Assembly (NCBI RefSeq): GCF_036250755.1
Contig: NZ_CP109583.1
Location: 3,596,001 to 3,660,000 of the forward strand
DNA length: 64,000 nucleotides
DNA from: Streptomyces uncialis
Lineage (GTDB): Bacteria; Actinomycetota; Actinomycetes; Streptomycetales; Streptomycetaceae
Reading direction: 5' to 3'
The notes under the pieces were generated by a model. That model ran no database searches. It saw nothing but the letters and a program-made list of their open reading frames with translations, and was not told where the DNA came from. Below, one piece after another: positions 11,234 to 19,032 of this stretch (the first letter of the stretch is position 1; every line of letters begins with the position of its first letter). A program made the translations under genes and the position numbers.

Positions 11234-12019
11234 TCAGTAGTTGCCGAGGCCGCCGCAGACGTTGACCGCCTGCGCCGTCATCGGGGCGGCCGCGTCGCTG
11301 GTCAGATAGCCGACAAGGCCGGCCACCTCCTCGGGCGTGGAGTAGCGGCCGAGCGGGATCTTCGCCTGGAAGCGTTCGAGGATCGCGTCCTGCGTCGTCT
11401 CGAAGTGGGCGGCGTAGCCCTCGCGCACCCGCTGCGCCATCGGGGTCTCGACATAGCCGGGACACACCGCGTTGACGGTGACCCCCGTCTTCGCGAGTTC
11501 CAGGCCGAGCGCCTTGGTGAAGCCGATGACGCCGTGCTTGGAGGCGGAGTAGGGGGCGCCGAGCACCACGCCCTGCTTGCCGCCGGTCGACGCGATGTTG
11601 ATGATCCGGCCCCAGCCGCGCTCCAGCAGCTTCCCCGACCTGAGCACTTCGCGGGTCACCCGGAAGACGCTGTTCAGATTGGTGTCGATGACGTCGTCCC
11701 ACAGCTCGTCGTCGATGTCCTTGGTGACGCCGCCGCCGTTGCGTCCGGCGTTGTTCACCAGGACGTCGATGTGCCCGTACCGCTCCACGGCGGTGGCCAC
11801 GAGCCGCCGGACGTCCTCCGGACGCCGCACGTCCGCGGCGCAGCCGTCGGCGCGGTGGCCGTTCGACCGGAGCTTGCCGACCGTCTCCGCGACGGCGTCG
11901 GCGTTCCGCGAGCAGATGAATACCGTGAGCCCGCGCTCCGCGAGGATCTCGGCGACCGCGAGGCCTATTCCGCTCGTAGCGCCGGTGATCAGTGCTACCT
12001 GCTCTCCGTTTTCCGCCAT
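11234..12019 (-). CDS. ActIII-like type II polyketide ketoreductase
   Basis: 261-residue SDR that reduces the C9 carbonyl of the nascent poly-beta-ketone. Conservation with ActIII-type ketoreductases is very high, including TGATSGIG at the nucleotide site, NIASTGGKQGVV, YSASKHG, NAVCPGYVETPMA and the C-terminal VCGGLGNY. Counted from this start, catalytic residues fall at Ser144, Tyr157 and Lys161, the ActIII numbering. The ActIII PGG motif (residues 94-96) reads Asn94-Gly-Gly here. Start ATG 12019, with AAGGGG about 8 bases upstream. The gene heads the minus-strand operon and carries leader element copy A. No aromatase/cyclase follows it in the window. Confidence 0.95.
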   Translation of the reverse strand: MAENGEQVALITGATSGIGLAVAEILAERGLTVFICSRNADAVAETVGKLRSNGHRADGCAADVRRPEDVRRLVATAVERYGHIDVLVNNAGRNGGGVTKDIDDELWDDVIDTNLNSVFRVTREVLRSGKLLERGWGRIINIASTGGKQGVVLGAPYSASKHGVIGFTKALGLELAKTGVTVNAVCPGYVETPMAQRVREGYAAHFETTQDAILERFQAKIPLGRYSTPEEVAGLVGYLTSDAAAPMTAQAVNVCGGLGNY

Positions 12020-12094
12020 CCCAACCCCTTCGTGGATACGGTGTTCCGGCAGCGTCGCGGCGATTCCCATAATCTCGGTCGAGCGCCGGTGGAC
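12017..12094 (-). promoter_or_regulatory. Shared leader element, copy A (before the ketoreductase)
   Basis: One of three copies of a conserved upstream region (others at 16357-16430 and 30797-30876). On the minus strand it contains block 1 GCTCGACCG (12084-12076, 65 bases before the ATG), block 2 ACCGTATCCACGAAGG just before the ribosome binding region, and the start ATGGCGGA. Block spacing is nearly constant between copies. Whether block 1 is a promoter part or a regulator site is not determined. Confidence 0.65.
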
Positions 12095-12125
12095 CGCTCC
12101 GGTTCGACCATGCCGATTCTTCAGT

Positions 12126-12135
12126 TGAACGTTCA
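12126..12135. promoter_or_regulatory. Palindrome in divergent promoter region
   Basis: Perfect 10-base palindrome TGAACGTTCA between the divergent ketoreductase and ACP genes. It is a possible operator, but it is short and could be chance. Confidence 0.3.
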
Positions 12136-12252
12136 GCGCCATACTCCGAGGAAATACGGAAGTTGCGGCCCGGTGACGCGCCCGCTTAACGTCGGGCTCC
12201 GCCGTCACCCTGCGATCACCGACCGGCAGGGTCCCGAGGGGAAGGAGCCTCC

Positions 12253-12522
12253 ATGGCATCCGGCGAATTCACCGTCAGCGACCTCAGGCGCATCCTGCAC
12301 GAGGCCGCCGGCGAAAGTGACGGGGCCGATGTCGGCGCCGGCACCCTGGACACGGATTTCACCGAGCTCGGTTACGACTCACTTGCCCGGCTCGAAACCG
12401 GCAGCCGTATCGAGCGGGAATTCGGGATCAAGCTGGAGGACACGGCACTGCTCGAAGCGCAGACCCCGAGGGTCCTCATCGCGGCGGTCAACACCCAGCT
12501 CAGCGTGGCCGGGGCGTCGTAG
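12253..12522 (+). CDS. Acyl carrier protein (first of two)
   Basis: 89-residue type II PKS acyl carrier protein. The 4'-phosphopantetheine attachment site is the serine in ELGYDSLARLETGSRIE, followed by the usual FGIKLEDTALLEAQTPR. Start ATG 12253, with GGGAAGGAGCC upstream. It stands apart from the KS genes (19-21.5 kb) and is transcribed away from the ketoreductase, with the flavin hydroxylase 162 bases downstream. With two ACPs in the cluster, one may serve extension and the other the starter unit made by the LnmK-like enzyme. Which does which cannot be told from the sequence. Confidence 0.93.
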   Translation: MASGEFTVSDLRRILHEAAGESDGADVGAGTLDTDFTELGYDSLARLETGSRIEREFGIKLEDTALLEAQTPRVLIAAVNTQLSVAGAS

Positions 12523-12684
12523 CACCGCCGCAGGGCCACCGTACGGCGTCCGCCGTTCCCCGAACCGGGTACTCCGTCTACTGAACCGGGTCCGGAAAGG
12601 GCGCCGGTGAGCCGTGGGGACAGCTCGCATTTCCCTACGCGGAAACATTCCGGAAGTTCGCAGCACACATGTGGAAGGAAGGAT

Positions 12685-14472
12685 ATGGGAGCAATCGAGG
12701 TCCCAGTTCTGATCGTGGGCGGCGGGGGATGCGGCCTGTCGGCCTCCAACTTCTTGTCCGATCACGGCGTCGCCCATCTGCTGGTGGAGCGGCACACGGA
12801 CACCTCGCGGATACCGAAGGCGCACTACCTCAACCAGCGCACGATGGGGATCTACCGCCAGCACGGACTCGACGGCCCGATGACCGAACAGGGCGCGTCG
12901 CTGGAGGAGTTCGGGCAGGTGCGCTGGCTGACCTCGCTTGCCGGGGACGGTCCGCTGGACGCGCGGGTGGTCCACGAGATGGACGCCTTCGGCGGCGGCG
13001 CGCTGCGCGAGACGTACGCGGCGGCCGGTCCGGTCCTGCCCGTCAAGCTGCCGCAGGTCCGGCTGGAGCCGATCCTGCGGCGGTCCGCGGAGCGGCGCAA
13101 TCCCGGCCGGGTCCTCTTCGGCCATGAGATGACCTCGTTCTCCGACGAGGGCGACCATGTCGTCGCCGAGGTCCGCGAGACCGCGACCGGGGAGATCACC
13201 ACCGTCAAGGCGCGGTACGTCATCGCGGCCGACGGCGGACGCGGCATCGGGGCCGCCCTCGGGGTGCGGATGCAGGGCCGCCCCGGACTCCTCGACGTGA
13301 AGACCGCGTACTTCTCCGCCGATCTGTCACCGTGGTGGCACGAGGGCACCCTCATCACCCACTTCCTCAACCCCTATCACCCGGACCTCTCCGGCAACCT
13401 CATCGAGATGGGCCCGACCTGGGGCAAGCACTGCGAGGAATGGGTCCTCCACTTCCACCCGGGCGACGCGGCGAGCTTCGACGAGGAGGAGGTCGCCCCG
13501 AAGATCCGTGAGGTCCTCGGACTGCCCGACCTGGAACTGACCCTGCTCCATGTGACCAACTGGAACGTGGAGGCGCTGCTGGCGGAGCGCTACCGGGTCG
13601 GCCGGGTGATCCTCGCCGGTGACGCCGCGCACCGTCAGCCGCCGACCGTCGGGCTCGGTCTGAACTCCGGTATCCAGGACGCGCACAACCTCGCCTGGAA
13701 ACTGGCCGCGGTGCTCTCCGGCCGCGCGGACGACAGCCTCCTCGACACCTATGAGGCGGAGCGGCGGCCCGTGTGCCGACTGAACGTCGACTGGGCGGTG
13801 TCCGCGTCCCTCCACCACCAGGCGATCATGAACGCCATCGGTCTGGGCCAGCGCATCCCGCTGGAGCGCCGGGAACAGATGTTCACCGCGTACTTCGAGG
13901 ACTCCCCGATGGGCGAGCTCGCGCGGACCCGGGCACGGGAGATGTTCGTGACGCACCGCGGCGGCTGCCAGGCGCACGACCTGGAGATCGGCTTCGCCTA
14001 CGAGGCCGGCGCGGTCGTCCCCGACGGCAGCGGACCGCCGACCCGAGCGCCCATGCGCGACGAGCACCACCCCACCACCCGCCCCGGGCACGTGCTGCCG
14101 CACGCCTGGCTGGAGCGCGACGGACAGCGGCTGTCGACGCACGACCTGACCGGCAGCGCGACCGGCTTCGCACTGCTCACCGGACCGGCCGGGAGCGCGT
14201 GGTGCGAGGCGGCCGCGCAGGTCGCGGAGAAGTTCTCCGTCCCGATCGTCACCGCCCGGATCGGGGACGGCGGCCAGTACACGGACGCGGACGGCAGGTG
14301 GGCGGCCGTCCGGCAGACGACCGACGAGGGCGCCGTGCTGGTACGGCCCGACAACCATGTGGCGTGGCGCAGCGCGGACGCGGTCGACAACCCGGTCGAT
14401 GTGCTGACCCACGCGGTCGCCCATGTGCTGGAGCACCAGACGGCCGCGTCCCTGGTCCCCCAGGAGGCGTGA
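12685..14472 (+). CDS. Class A FAD-dependent aromatic hydroxylase (TfdB/MhpA-like)
   Basis: 595-residue flavoprotein monooxygenase, by family a hydroxylase of phenolic rings, here probably tailoring the polyketide core. It has the FAD-binding GGGGCGLSASNFL at the N-terminus, the internal VIAADGGRGIG (DG motif) near residue 180, GDAAHRQPPTVGLGLNSGIQDAHNL near 315, and a C-terminal thioredoxin-like domain from about 480 to the end, as in phenol hydroxylases. Start ATG 12685 with GGAAGGA five bases upstream. It lies downstream of ACP1 in the same direction and is followed by a hairpin, a tandem repeat and a second hairpin before the convergent HemY-like gene. Confidence 0.88.
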   Translation: MGAIEVPVLIVGGGGCGLSASNFLSDHGVAHLLVERHTDTSRIPKAHYLNQRTMGIYRQHGLDGPMTEQGASLEEFGQVRWLTSLAGDGPLDARVVHEMDAFGGGALRETYAAAGPVLPVKLPQVRLEPILRRSAERRNPGRVLFGHEMTSFSDEGDHVVAEVRETATGEITTVKARYVIAADGGRGIGAALGVRMQGRPGLLDVKTAYFSADLSPWWHEGTLITHFLNPYHPDLSGNLIEMGPTWGKHCEEWVLHFHPGDAASFDEEEVAPKIREVLGLPDLELTLLHVTNWNVEALLAERYRVGRVILAGDAAHRQPPTVGLGLNSGIQDAHNLAWKLAAVLSGRADDSLLDTYEAERRPVCRLNVDWAVSASLHHQAIMNAIGLGQRIPLERREQMFTAYFEDSPMGELARTRAREMFVTHRGGCQAHDLEIGFAYEAGAVVPDGSGPPTRAPMRDEHHPTTRPGHVLPHAWLERDGQRLSTHDLTGSATGFALLTGPAGSAWCEAAAQVAEKFSVPIVTARIGDGGQYTDADGRWAAVRQTTDEGAVLVRPDNHVAWRSADAVDNPVDVLTHAVAHVLEHQTAASLVPQEA

Positions 14473-14484
14473 GCGGACGGACAA

Positions 14485-14528
14485 GGCGCCCGCCCGGATC
14501 CGGCGACAGCCGGCCCCGGACGGGCGCC
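14485..14528 (+). terminator. Imperfect GC hairpin after the hydroxylase
   Basis: Arms around 14485-14503 and 14510-14528 (GGCGCCCG...CGGGCGCC core) lie 12 bases after the stop codon. Confidence 0.55.
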
Positions 14529-14589
14529 GCCGCGCGTCGGGCGGGGGGAGCGGGGGTCGTTGGGCGGTGGGGGCCGGGCGCCGGACGTC

Positions 14590-14697
14590 GGGCGTTACGC
14601 GTCGGGCGATGGGGGCGGGCGTTACGCGTCGGGCGATGGGGGCGGGCGTTACGCGTCGGGCGATGGGGGCGGGCGTTACGCGTCGGGCGACGGGCGA
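14590..14697. repeat. Four 27-base tandem repeats in the 423-base gap 14473-14895
   Basis: Unit GGGCGTTACGCGTCGGGCGA plus TGGGGGC, beginning at 14590, 14617, 14644 and 14671, nearly identical, with a degenerate continuation to about 14708. The rest of the gap holds two terminator hairpins and a region of short CCGC/CACC repeats. I see no gene in it. Confidence 0.85.
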
Positions 14698-14836
14698 TAC
14701 GCGTCGGACACCGTACGCCGCGCGTGCCCGTGCCCCGCGAACCCCGAACCGCCACCCCGCACCCCGCACCCCGCACCGGCATTCGCGAACCCTGAATCGC
14801 CATCCGCCACCCGCGCCCACGAACCGTGCCCATACC

Positions 14837-14886
14837 GCGAGGGCCCGTCCGTCCCCCGGAGTTCCAGGGGTCGGACGGGCCCTCGC
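14837..14886. terminator. Hairpin between convergent genes
   Basis: Perfect 15-base arms GCGAGGGCCCGTCCG (14837-14851) and its complement (14872-14886), directly beyond the 3' end of the minus-strand HemY-like gene. Confidence 0.8.
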
Positions 14887-14895
14887 TCGCGTGCC

Positions 14896-16359
14896 CTACG
14901 AACCGGCGGCGGCCCGCTTGCGCAGTACCGCGGCCACCTGGCGGGCGGCCTTGCGGGCGCTGGCGACGCAGTTGCCGACGCCCACGCCCTCGTACGCGGC
15001 GCCGCACACCGCGAGACCGGGCAGCTCCGCCACGGAAGCCTGGATACGGGCCACCCGGGCGAGATGTCCGACGGTGTACTGCGGCAGCCCGTCGACCCAG
15101 CGGTTCACCCGGGTCGCCACCGGTGCCGCGGCCGTCCCGGTGGCCTCGGCGAATTCCGCGACGGCCACCGCGACGAGGTCGGCGTCGTCACGCATCAGTA
15201 CGTCGTCCTCGCCGACCCGGCCGAGCGTGCAGCGCACCAGGTCCACCTCGTCCGACATGTGCGGCCACTTCACCGTCGAGAAGGTGACCGCCTTGACCAG
15301 TTTCCCGTCCACCGCGGGCACCCGGTAGCCGCAGCAGCCCTGGGCGGCGATGGCGGCGGGCAGCGAGCCGCGCGGATAGGCGAGCGTGATGACCGTCCTG
15401 CTGGTGTACGGGATCTCCGCGAGACCGGCGACGGCCGCCGCGGCCCCCGGGGTCCCGGCCAGCAGCTTGCCGGCGGGACCGGCTGGCACCGCGACGATGA
15501 CGGCGTCCGCGTCGATGTACTCCGGATCGGCCGAGGACCCCACGGTCAGCCGCCAGCCGCGTTCGGTGCGCGCCAGCTCGCTCACCGCCGCCCCGGTCCG
15601 CACCGACGATCCCGGTGCGGAGTCGCGTACGGCGTCCGCGAGCACCGGGGGCAGCGTGCCGAGCCCGCCCGCGATGGTGGCGATACCGGGCGGGCGCTCC
15701 TCCCCCGGCGGGGGCGGCGGCGGGATCAGCGAACCTGCTGCGGCGGCGAACGAGGCGTGGGTACGGGACGCGTTGGCCAGCGGGGCCAGCATCGCCTCGA
15801 ACGACAGGTCCTCCGAGCGGCCGGAGCACACCTCGCTGAGGAACGGGTCGACAAGGCGGTCCACGACCTCCTGGCCGAACCGCTCCGCGACGAACGACGC
15901 GACGGACACGTCCCCGTCCCGTGGCGACGCGGGCCGCTTCACGTCCTCCCGGGCGCGGGCCACCCCGGCGTCGGACAGCAGGCCGGAGGCGGCCAGCTCG
16001 TCCAGGTCGGAGGGCACTCCCATGAACTGGCCGACGGGCAGCGGCCGCAGCCCGCCCCTGGTCCAGATGGAGGTCGTGACGGCACTGGCCGTCACGACCT
16101 GTTCGCCGAGCCCCGCGTCCGCGATCAGCCCGGTGGTCTTGGGGCGGTAGATGTACAGCCCTTCCGCGCCCTCGTCGACGGCGGCGCCCGCCACCTCCGA
16201 GACGGCCAGCTTGCCGCCGAGCGTGGACGACCCCTCCAGGACCGTCACCCGCACCGGCTCGTCCCGGAGGAAGAACGCCGCCGCCAGCCCCGCGATCCCG
16301 CCCCCGACGACGACCACATGCGGCGCCTCGCCTGCCCCATCACGTCCGCTGTCCGCCAT
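14896..16359 (-). CDS. HemY/HemG-type protoporphyrinogen or coproporphyrinogen oxidase-like flavoprotein
   Basis: 487-residue FAD amine-oxidase-fold protein matching bacterial HemY (PPO/CPO). The N-terminal dinucleotide motif is VVVVGGGIAGLAAAFFLRD, followed by LEGSSTLGGKL, the AEGLYIYRP segment, IATIAGGLGTLPPVLADAV, and the C-terminal GLAVCGAAYEGVGVGNCVASA typical of the family. Housekeeping copies convert (copro)porphyrinogen to porphyrin. Here it sits inside a PKS cluster and shares leader element copy B with two biosynthetic genes. It may therefore have been recruited to dehydrogenate an intermediate or to protect haem synthesis. Start ATG 16359 with AAGGAGCGG upstream. The family call is firm, the role uncertain. 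Confidence 0.85.
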   Translation of the reverse strand: MADSGRDGAGEAPHVVVVGGGIAGLAAAFFLRDEPVRVTVLEGSSTLGGKLAVSEVAGAAVDEGAEGLYIYRPKTTGLIADAGLGEQVVTASAVTTSIWTRGGLRPLPVGQFMGVPSDLDELAASGLLSDAGVARAREDVKRPASPRDGDVSVASFVAERFGQEVVDRLVDPFLSEVCSGRSEDLSFEAMLAPLANASRTHASFAAAAGSLIPPPPPPGEERPPGIATIAGGLGTLPPVLADAVRDSAPGSSVRTGAAVSELARTERGWRLTVGSSADPEYIDADAVIVAVPAGPAGKLLAGTPGAAAAVAGLAEIPYTSRTVITLAYPRGSLPAAIAAQGCCGYRVPAVDGKLVKAVTFSTVKWPHMSDEVDLVRCTLGRVGEDDVLMRDDADLVAVAVAEFAEATGTAAAPVATRVNRWVDGLPQYTVGHLARVARIQASVAELPGLAVCGAAYEGVGVGNCVASARKAARQVAAVLRKRAAAGS

Positions 16360-16430
16360 TCCACCCGCTCCTTCGTCGATACGGTGTCGCAGCAGTGTGG
16401 TCGGCGCGCCGATATTCTCGGTCGAGCGGG
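16357..16430 (-). promoter_or_regulatory. Shared leader element, copy B (before the HemY-like gene)
   Basis: On the minus strand: block 1 GCTCGACCG (16427-16419, 68 bases before ATG), block 2 ACCGTATCGACGAAGG, then ATGGCGGA. It matches copies A and C in order and spacing. Confidence 0.65.
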
Positions 16431-16851
16431 AGTCGACCCGGTATCCGACCGGCCCGCCACGGCAGGCCGGAGGACCCCGGGAAAACCGGTCCGTACCCGC
16501 GCACACCTCCGCACCCGCGGTATATCCAGGTGCCCAGGTCCCGCCCGGACCCCGTCCCGTCGCCGCCCCGGCCGACACCCCTTCCACACCTCCGTGACCG
16601 GCGTACGGCCGGGGTACCGCCGAGGTACGGCCGGGGTACGAAGGCCCCCGCACCGCCCTGTTCCGTCTGCGCGCGATCCCCGGTTGAACACCGGCGGCGG
16701 CGGTTCATTTCCTACGTTGCGGGCCGTCGGAGCGCCGTTCTACTCTCGGCCCGTAGCCGGGAATTCAGCAGCGCGGACGAATTTCCCTTTCACGCGGATC
16801 GCCGCGGACGGCGTGTTCCGAGGAATTCACACGGGAATGACGAGGGTGGCC
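16431..16851. other. Divergent intergenic region, no gene seen
   Basis: About 420 bases between the HemY-like leader and the amidotransferase-like gene. It contains a short direct repeat (GTACGGCCGGGGTA twice near 16613-16645) and an imperfect TTGAAC...GTTCA dyad near 16684-16708. It presumably holds the promoter of the rightward genes. Confidence 0.5.
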
Positions 16852-17622
16852 ATGAACTCGGCGTCGAACGTTTCGCAAAGCGCGCGGAAGTCCTCCGGAC
16901 GGCCCGTGATCGGAATATGCGCACGACGGGCGCCGGTCGTCCTGCAAGGGCTCGATCTCACCGTCAGCCTCGTCATCCAGCCGCATGTGGACCTGCTCGC
17001 CGCGGCGGGCTGCACACCCGTGGTGGTCCCGCTGGTACCCGGTGCGGAGCACCTCGTGGACCGGCTCGACGGACTGCTCGTACCCGGCGGCCCGGACGTG
17101 GACCCCTCGCTGTACGGGCAGGGCGCGCACCCCATGACCCGGGCCGTCGGCCCGGCGATGGACACCGCCGAACTGGCCCTGCTGGACGGGGCGTACCGGG
17201 CCGGACTGCCGGTCCTCGCCGTCTGCCGGGGTATGCAACTGCTCAATGTGCACCGCGGCGGCACGCTGCACCAGCATCTGCCCGAGGTCACCGGCGACGA
17301 CGGCCACTGCCCGTCCACCGGCACGCACACCTTCGGCCGGCAGCCCTTGGAGGTACGGCCCGGCAGCCGGATCGCGGAGGTCTACGACGGTGATCCGCCC
17401 GACGCCGCCTGCCATCACCACCAGGCCGTCGACCGGCTCGGGACGGGCCTGACCGCCACCGCCTGGGCGCCGGACGGCGTGGTCGAGGCGGTGGAGGCGA
17501 CCGACCGGCCGTTCGTGGTCGGCGTGCAGTGGGAGGCCGGACAGATCGCGGACGAGCGACTGCACCGGGCGCTCGCCGAGGCGGCCAGGAGCACGTCCCC
17601 CCGGACCGCCCTCGCGCGGTGA
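16852..17622 (+). CDS. Class I amidotransferase-like (gamma-glutamyl-GABA hydrolase family) with altered His/Glu motif
   Basis: 256-residue Peptidase_C26/PuuD-like protein. It has the oxyanion region LVPGGPDVDP near residue 77 and the nucleophile elbow AVCRGMQLLNV with Cys125, plus HHHQAVDRL. In this family the catalytic His and Glu lie in a C-terminal QWHPE. Here the segment reads GVQWEAGQIAD, so both are replaced. It may be an impaired or re-purposed hydrolase. Family members hydrolyse gamma-glutamyl amides, which fits a glutamyl-carried or glutamyl-protected amine intermediate, but that is inference. Start ATG 16852 is chosen for GAGGG at 5-base spacing; ATG 16837 in the same frame is the alternative. 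Confidence 0.75.
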   Translation: MNSASNVSQSARKSSGRPVIGICARRAPVVLQGLDLTVSLVIQPHVDLLAAAGCTPVVVPLVPGAEHLVDRLDGLLVPGGPDVDPSLYGQGAHPMTRAVGPAMDTAELALLDGAYRAGLPVLAVCRGMQLLNVHRGGTLHQHLPEVTGDDGHCPSTGTHTFGRQPLEVRPGSRIAEVYDGDPPDAACHHHQAVDRLGTGLTATAWAPDGVVEAVEATDRPFVVGVQWEAGQIADERLHRALAEAARSTSPRTALAR

Positions 17623-17708
17623 GCCCGGCCGCGTACTCCCGGGAAGCACCCGGGGGCCGCTCGCGGACCGCTGCGAAGGACCACCCCCGACCCCCAGGAG
17701 ACGAAGCG

Positions 17709-18164
17709 ATGTCAGCACGGATGACCAACCCCTCGCTGGTCGTTCCCGGCGCCCTGCAACCCCTGCTCGACCTGACGAAGGTCCTCAGCACCAACGGTGT
17801 GCCGCAGCTGACGCTCGACCTCATCCGGCTGCGGGTCAGCCAGGTCAACGGCCGCCCCATCCACGTCCCCGCGCACCTCGGCGAGGGTGACGCGAGGAAG
17901 CCGACGGACGAGCGGCTGCTGAGGGTCGCCGAGTGGCGCCACGCGCCCTGCTACAGCGACGCCGAGCGCGCCGCGCTGGCGCTGGCCGGGGGCGCCAGCA
18001 GGCTCAGCGAGGAGGAGGACCCGGTGCCGGACGACGTCTGGGAGGAGGCCGCCCGGCACTACGACGAGCGCGGGCTCGGCGTACTGATGATGCAGATCGG
18101 CCTGGTCAACCTCTGGAACTGCGTCAATGTCACCACCCGGCAGGTCCCGGCGGACTACAGCTGA
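17709..18164 (+). CDS. Carboxymuconolactone decarboxylase/AhpD-like protein lacking the CxxC thiols
   Basis: 151 residues with the AhpD-fold core LDLIRLRVSQVNGRPIHV near residue 37. In AhpD and relatives the sequence after NG is CxxC plus a downstream His (the peroxidatic pair). Here the two positions are Arg49 and His52, with His56 kept, so thiol peroxidase chemistry is excluded unless other cysteines act (Cys81 and Cys142 remain). Similar proteins occur in aromatic polyketide clusters without assigned chemistry. Start ATG 17709 with CAGGAGACGAAG upstream. It lies 86 bases after the amidotransferase-like gene and 64 bases before the sulfotransferase-like gene. Confidence 0.75.
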   Translation: MSARMTNPSLVVPGALQPLLDLTKVLSTNGVPQLTLDLIRLRVSQVNGRPIHVPAHLGEGDARKPTDERLLRVAEWRHAPCYSDAERAALALAGGASRLSEEEDPVPDDVWEEAARHYDERGLGVLMMQIGLVNLWNCVNVTTRQVPADYS

Positions 18165-18228
18165 GCCCCGCGCGCCCTGCCCACCCACCGCGCGACCGAC
18201 ATCCCGTGCGACCGAAAGAGAGTTCGCC

Positions 18229-18882
18229 TTGCTGAAGCTCATCAACGCCGGCCTGGGCCGGACCGGTACGACATCACTCCAAGTGGCCCTGGAACGCCTC
18301 GGGTTCGGGGAATGCTTCCATATGTTCGACATCGTCGGCAGCGAAGAGCGGCTGGCGCAGTGGGAGCGGATCGTCTGCGACGGGAAGCCCGCCGACTGGA
18401 AAGCGGTGTTCGACGGCTACACGTCCGCCGTGGACGGTCCCTGCGCCCTCTACTACCCGCAGATGCGGGAGACCTTCCCCGACGCGAAGGTCATGCTCAC
18501 CGTCCGCGACGCGGAGGGCTGGTACCGCAGCACGCACGACACGCTGTACCAGTTCGCGGTGCGGGGCGCGGCGAACCCCCCGGAGGCAGGTTCGCGGCAG
18601 GCCCGGATGGGACGGCTGACCAACGCCCTGGTCTGGAACGGGCTCTTCGAAGGCCGCTTCTCCGACAAGGAGTTCGCCATCGAGGTCTACCACCGGCACA
18701 ACCAGCGGGTCATCGACACCGTCGGGCGCGACAACCTGCTGGTCTGGGACGTGAAACAGGGCTGGGAGCCGCTCTGCGACTTCCTGGGGGTGGCGCCGCC
18801 GCCGGGCGAGGACTTCCCGCACGTCAACGACACCGAGTCGATGCTCAAGGTGATCCGCGGGATGAGCGGCAAGGCGGGCTGA
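18229..18882 (+). CDS. Sulfotransferase-family protein (Sulfotransfer_4 type)
   Basis: 217 residues. The N-terminal NAGLGRTGTTSLQVALERLG is the 5'-phosphosulfate (PAPS) loop, followed by CFHMFDIV, then KVMLTVRDAEGWYRSTHDTLY, the 3'-phosphate-binding RD-W-S motif, and LLVWDVKQGWEPLCDFLGV near the C-terminus. These are the marks of the P-loop sulfotransferase superfamily. It could sulfonate a hydroxyl of the product, or act as an elimination leaving-group enzyme. Start TTG 18229 follows GAAAGAGAG at good spacing; no ATG fits. It lies 150 bases before KS-alpha on the same strand. Confidence 0.75.
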   Translation: MLKLINAGLGRTGTTSLQVALERLGFGECFHMFDIVGSEERLAQWERIVCDGKPADWKAVFDGYTSAVDGPCALYYPQMRETFPDAKVMLTVRDAEGWYRSTHDTLYQFAVRGAANPPEAGSRQARMGRLTNALVWNGLFEGRFSDKEFAIEVYHRHNQRVIDTVGRDNLLVWDVKQGWEPLCDFLGVAPPPGEDFPHVNDTESMLKVIRGMSGKAG

Positions 18883-19032
18883 GCTCCGTCCGGTGTCGAG
18901 TGGCCCTCCAGAGGACGACCGCAGGCTCGAAGTGGAACGTGGCCGGGCCGCGGACCAGGGAGGTCTGTGCCGAACACGAAGGCAGGAGTCGAGAAGCATG
19001 CGGGTTGCGAGGTCCAGAGTGGCGGTGTCGCG

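Noticed and set aside
16837..16851. ATG 16837 as start of the amidotransferase-like gene
   Set aside because: AGGA is about 12 bases away, whereas ATG 16852 has GAGGG at 5 bases; the difference of five residues does not affect the annotation.
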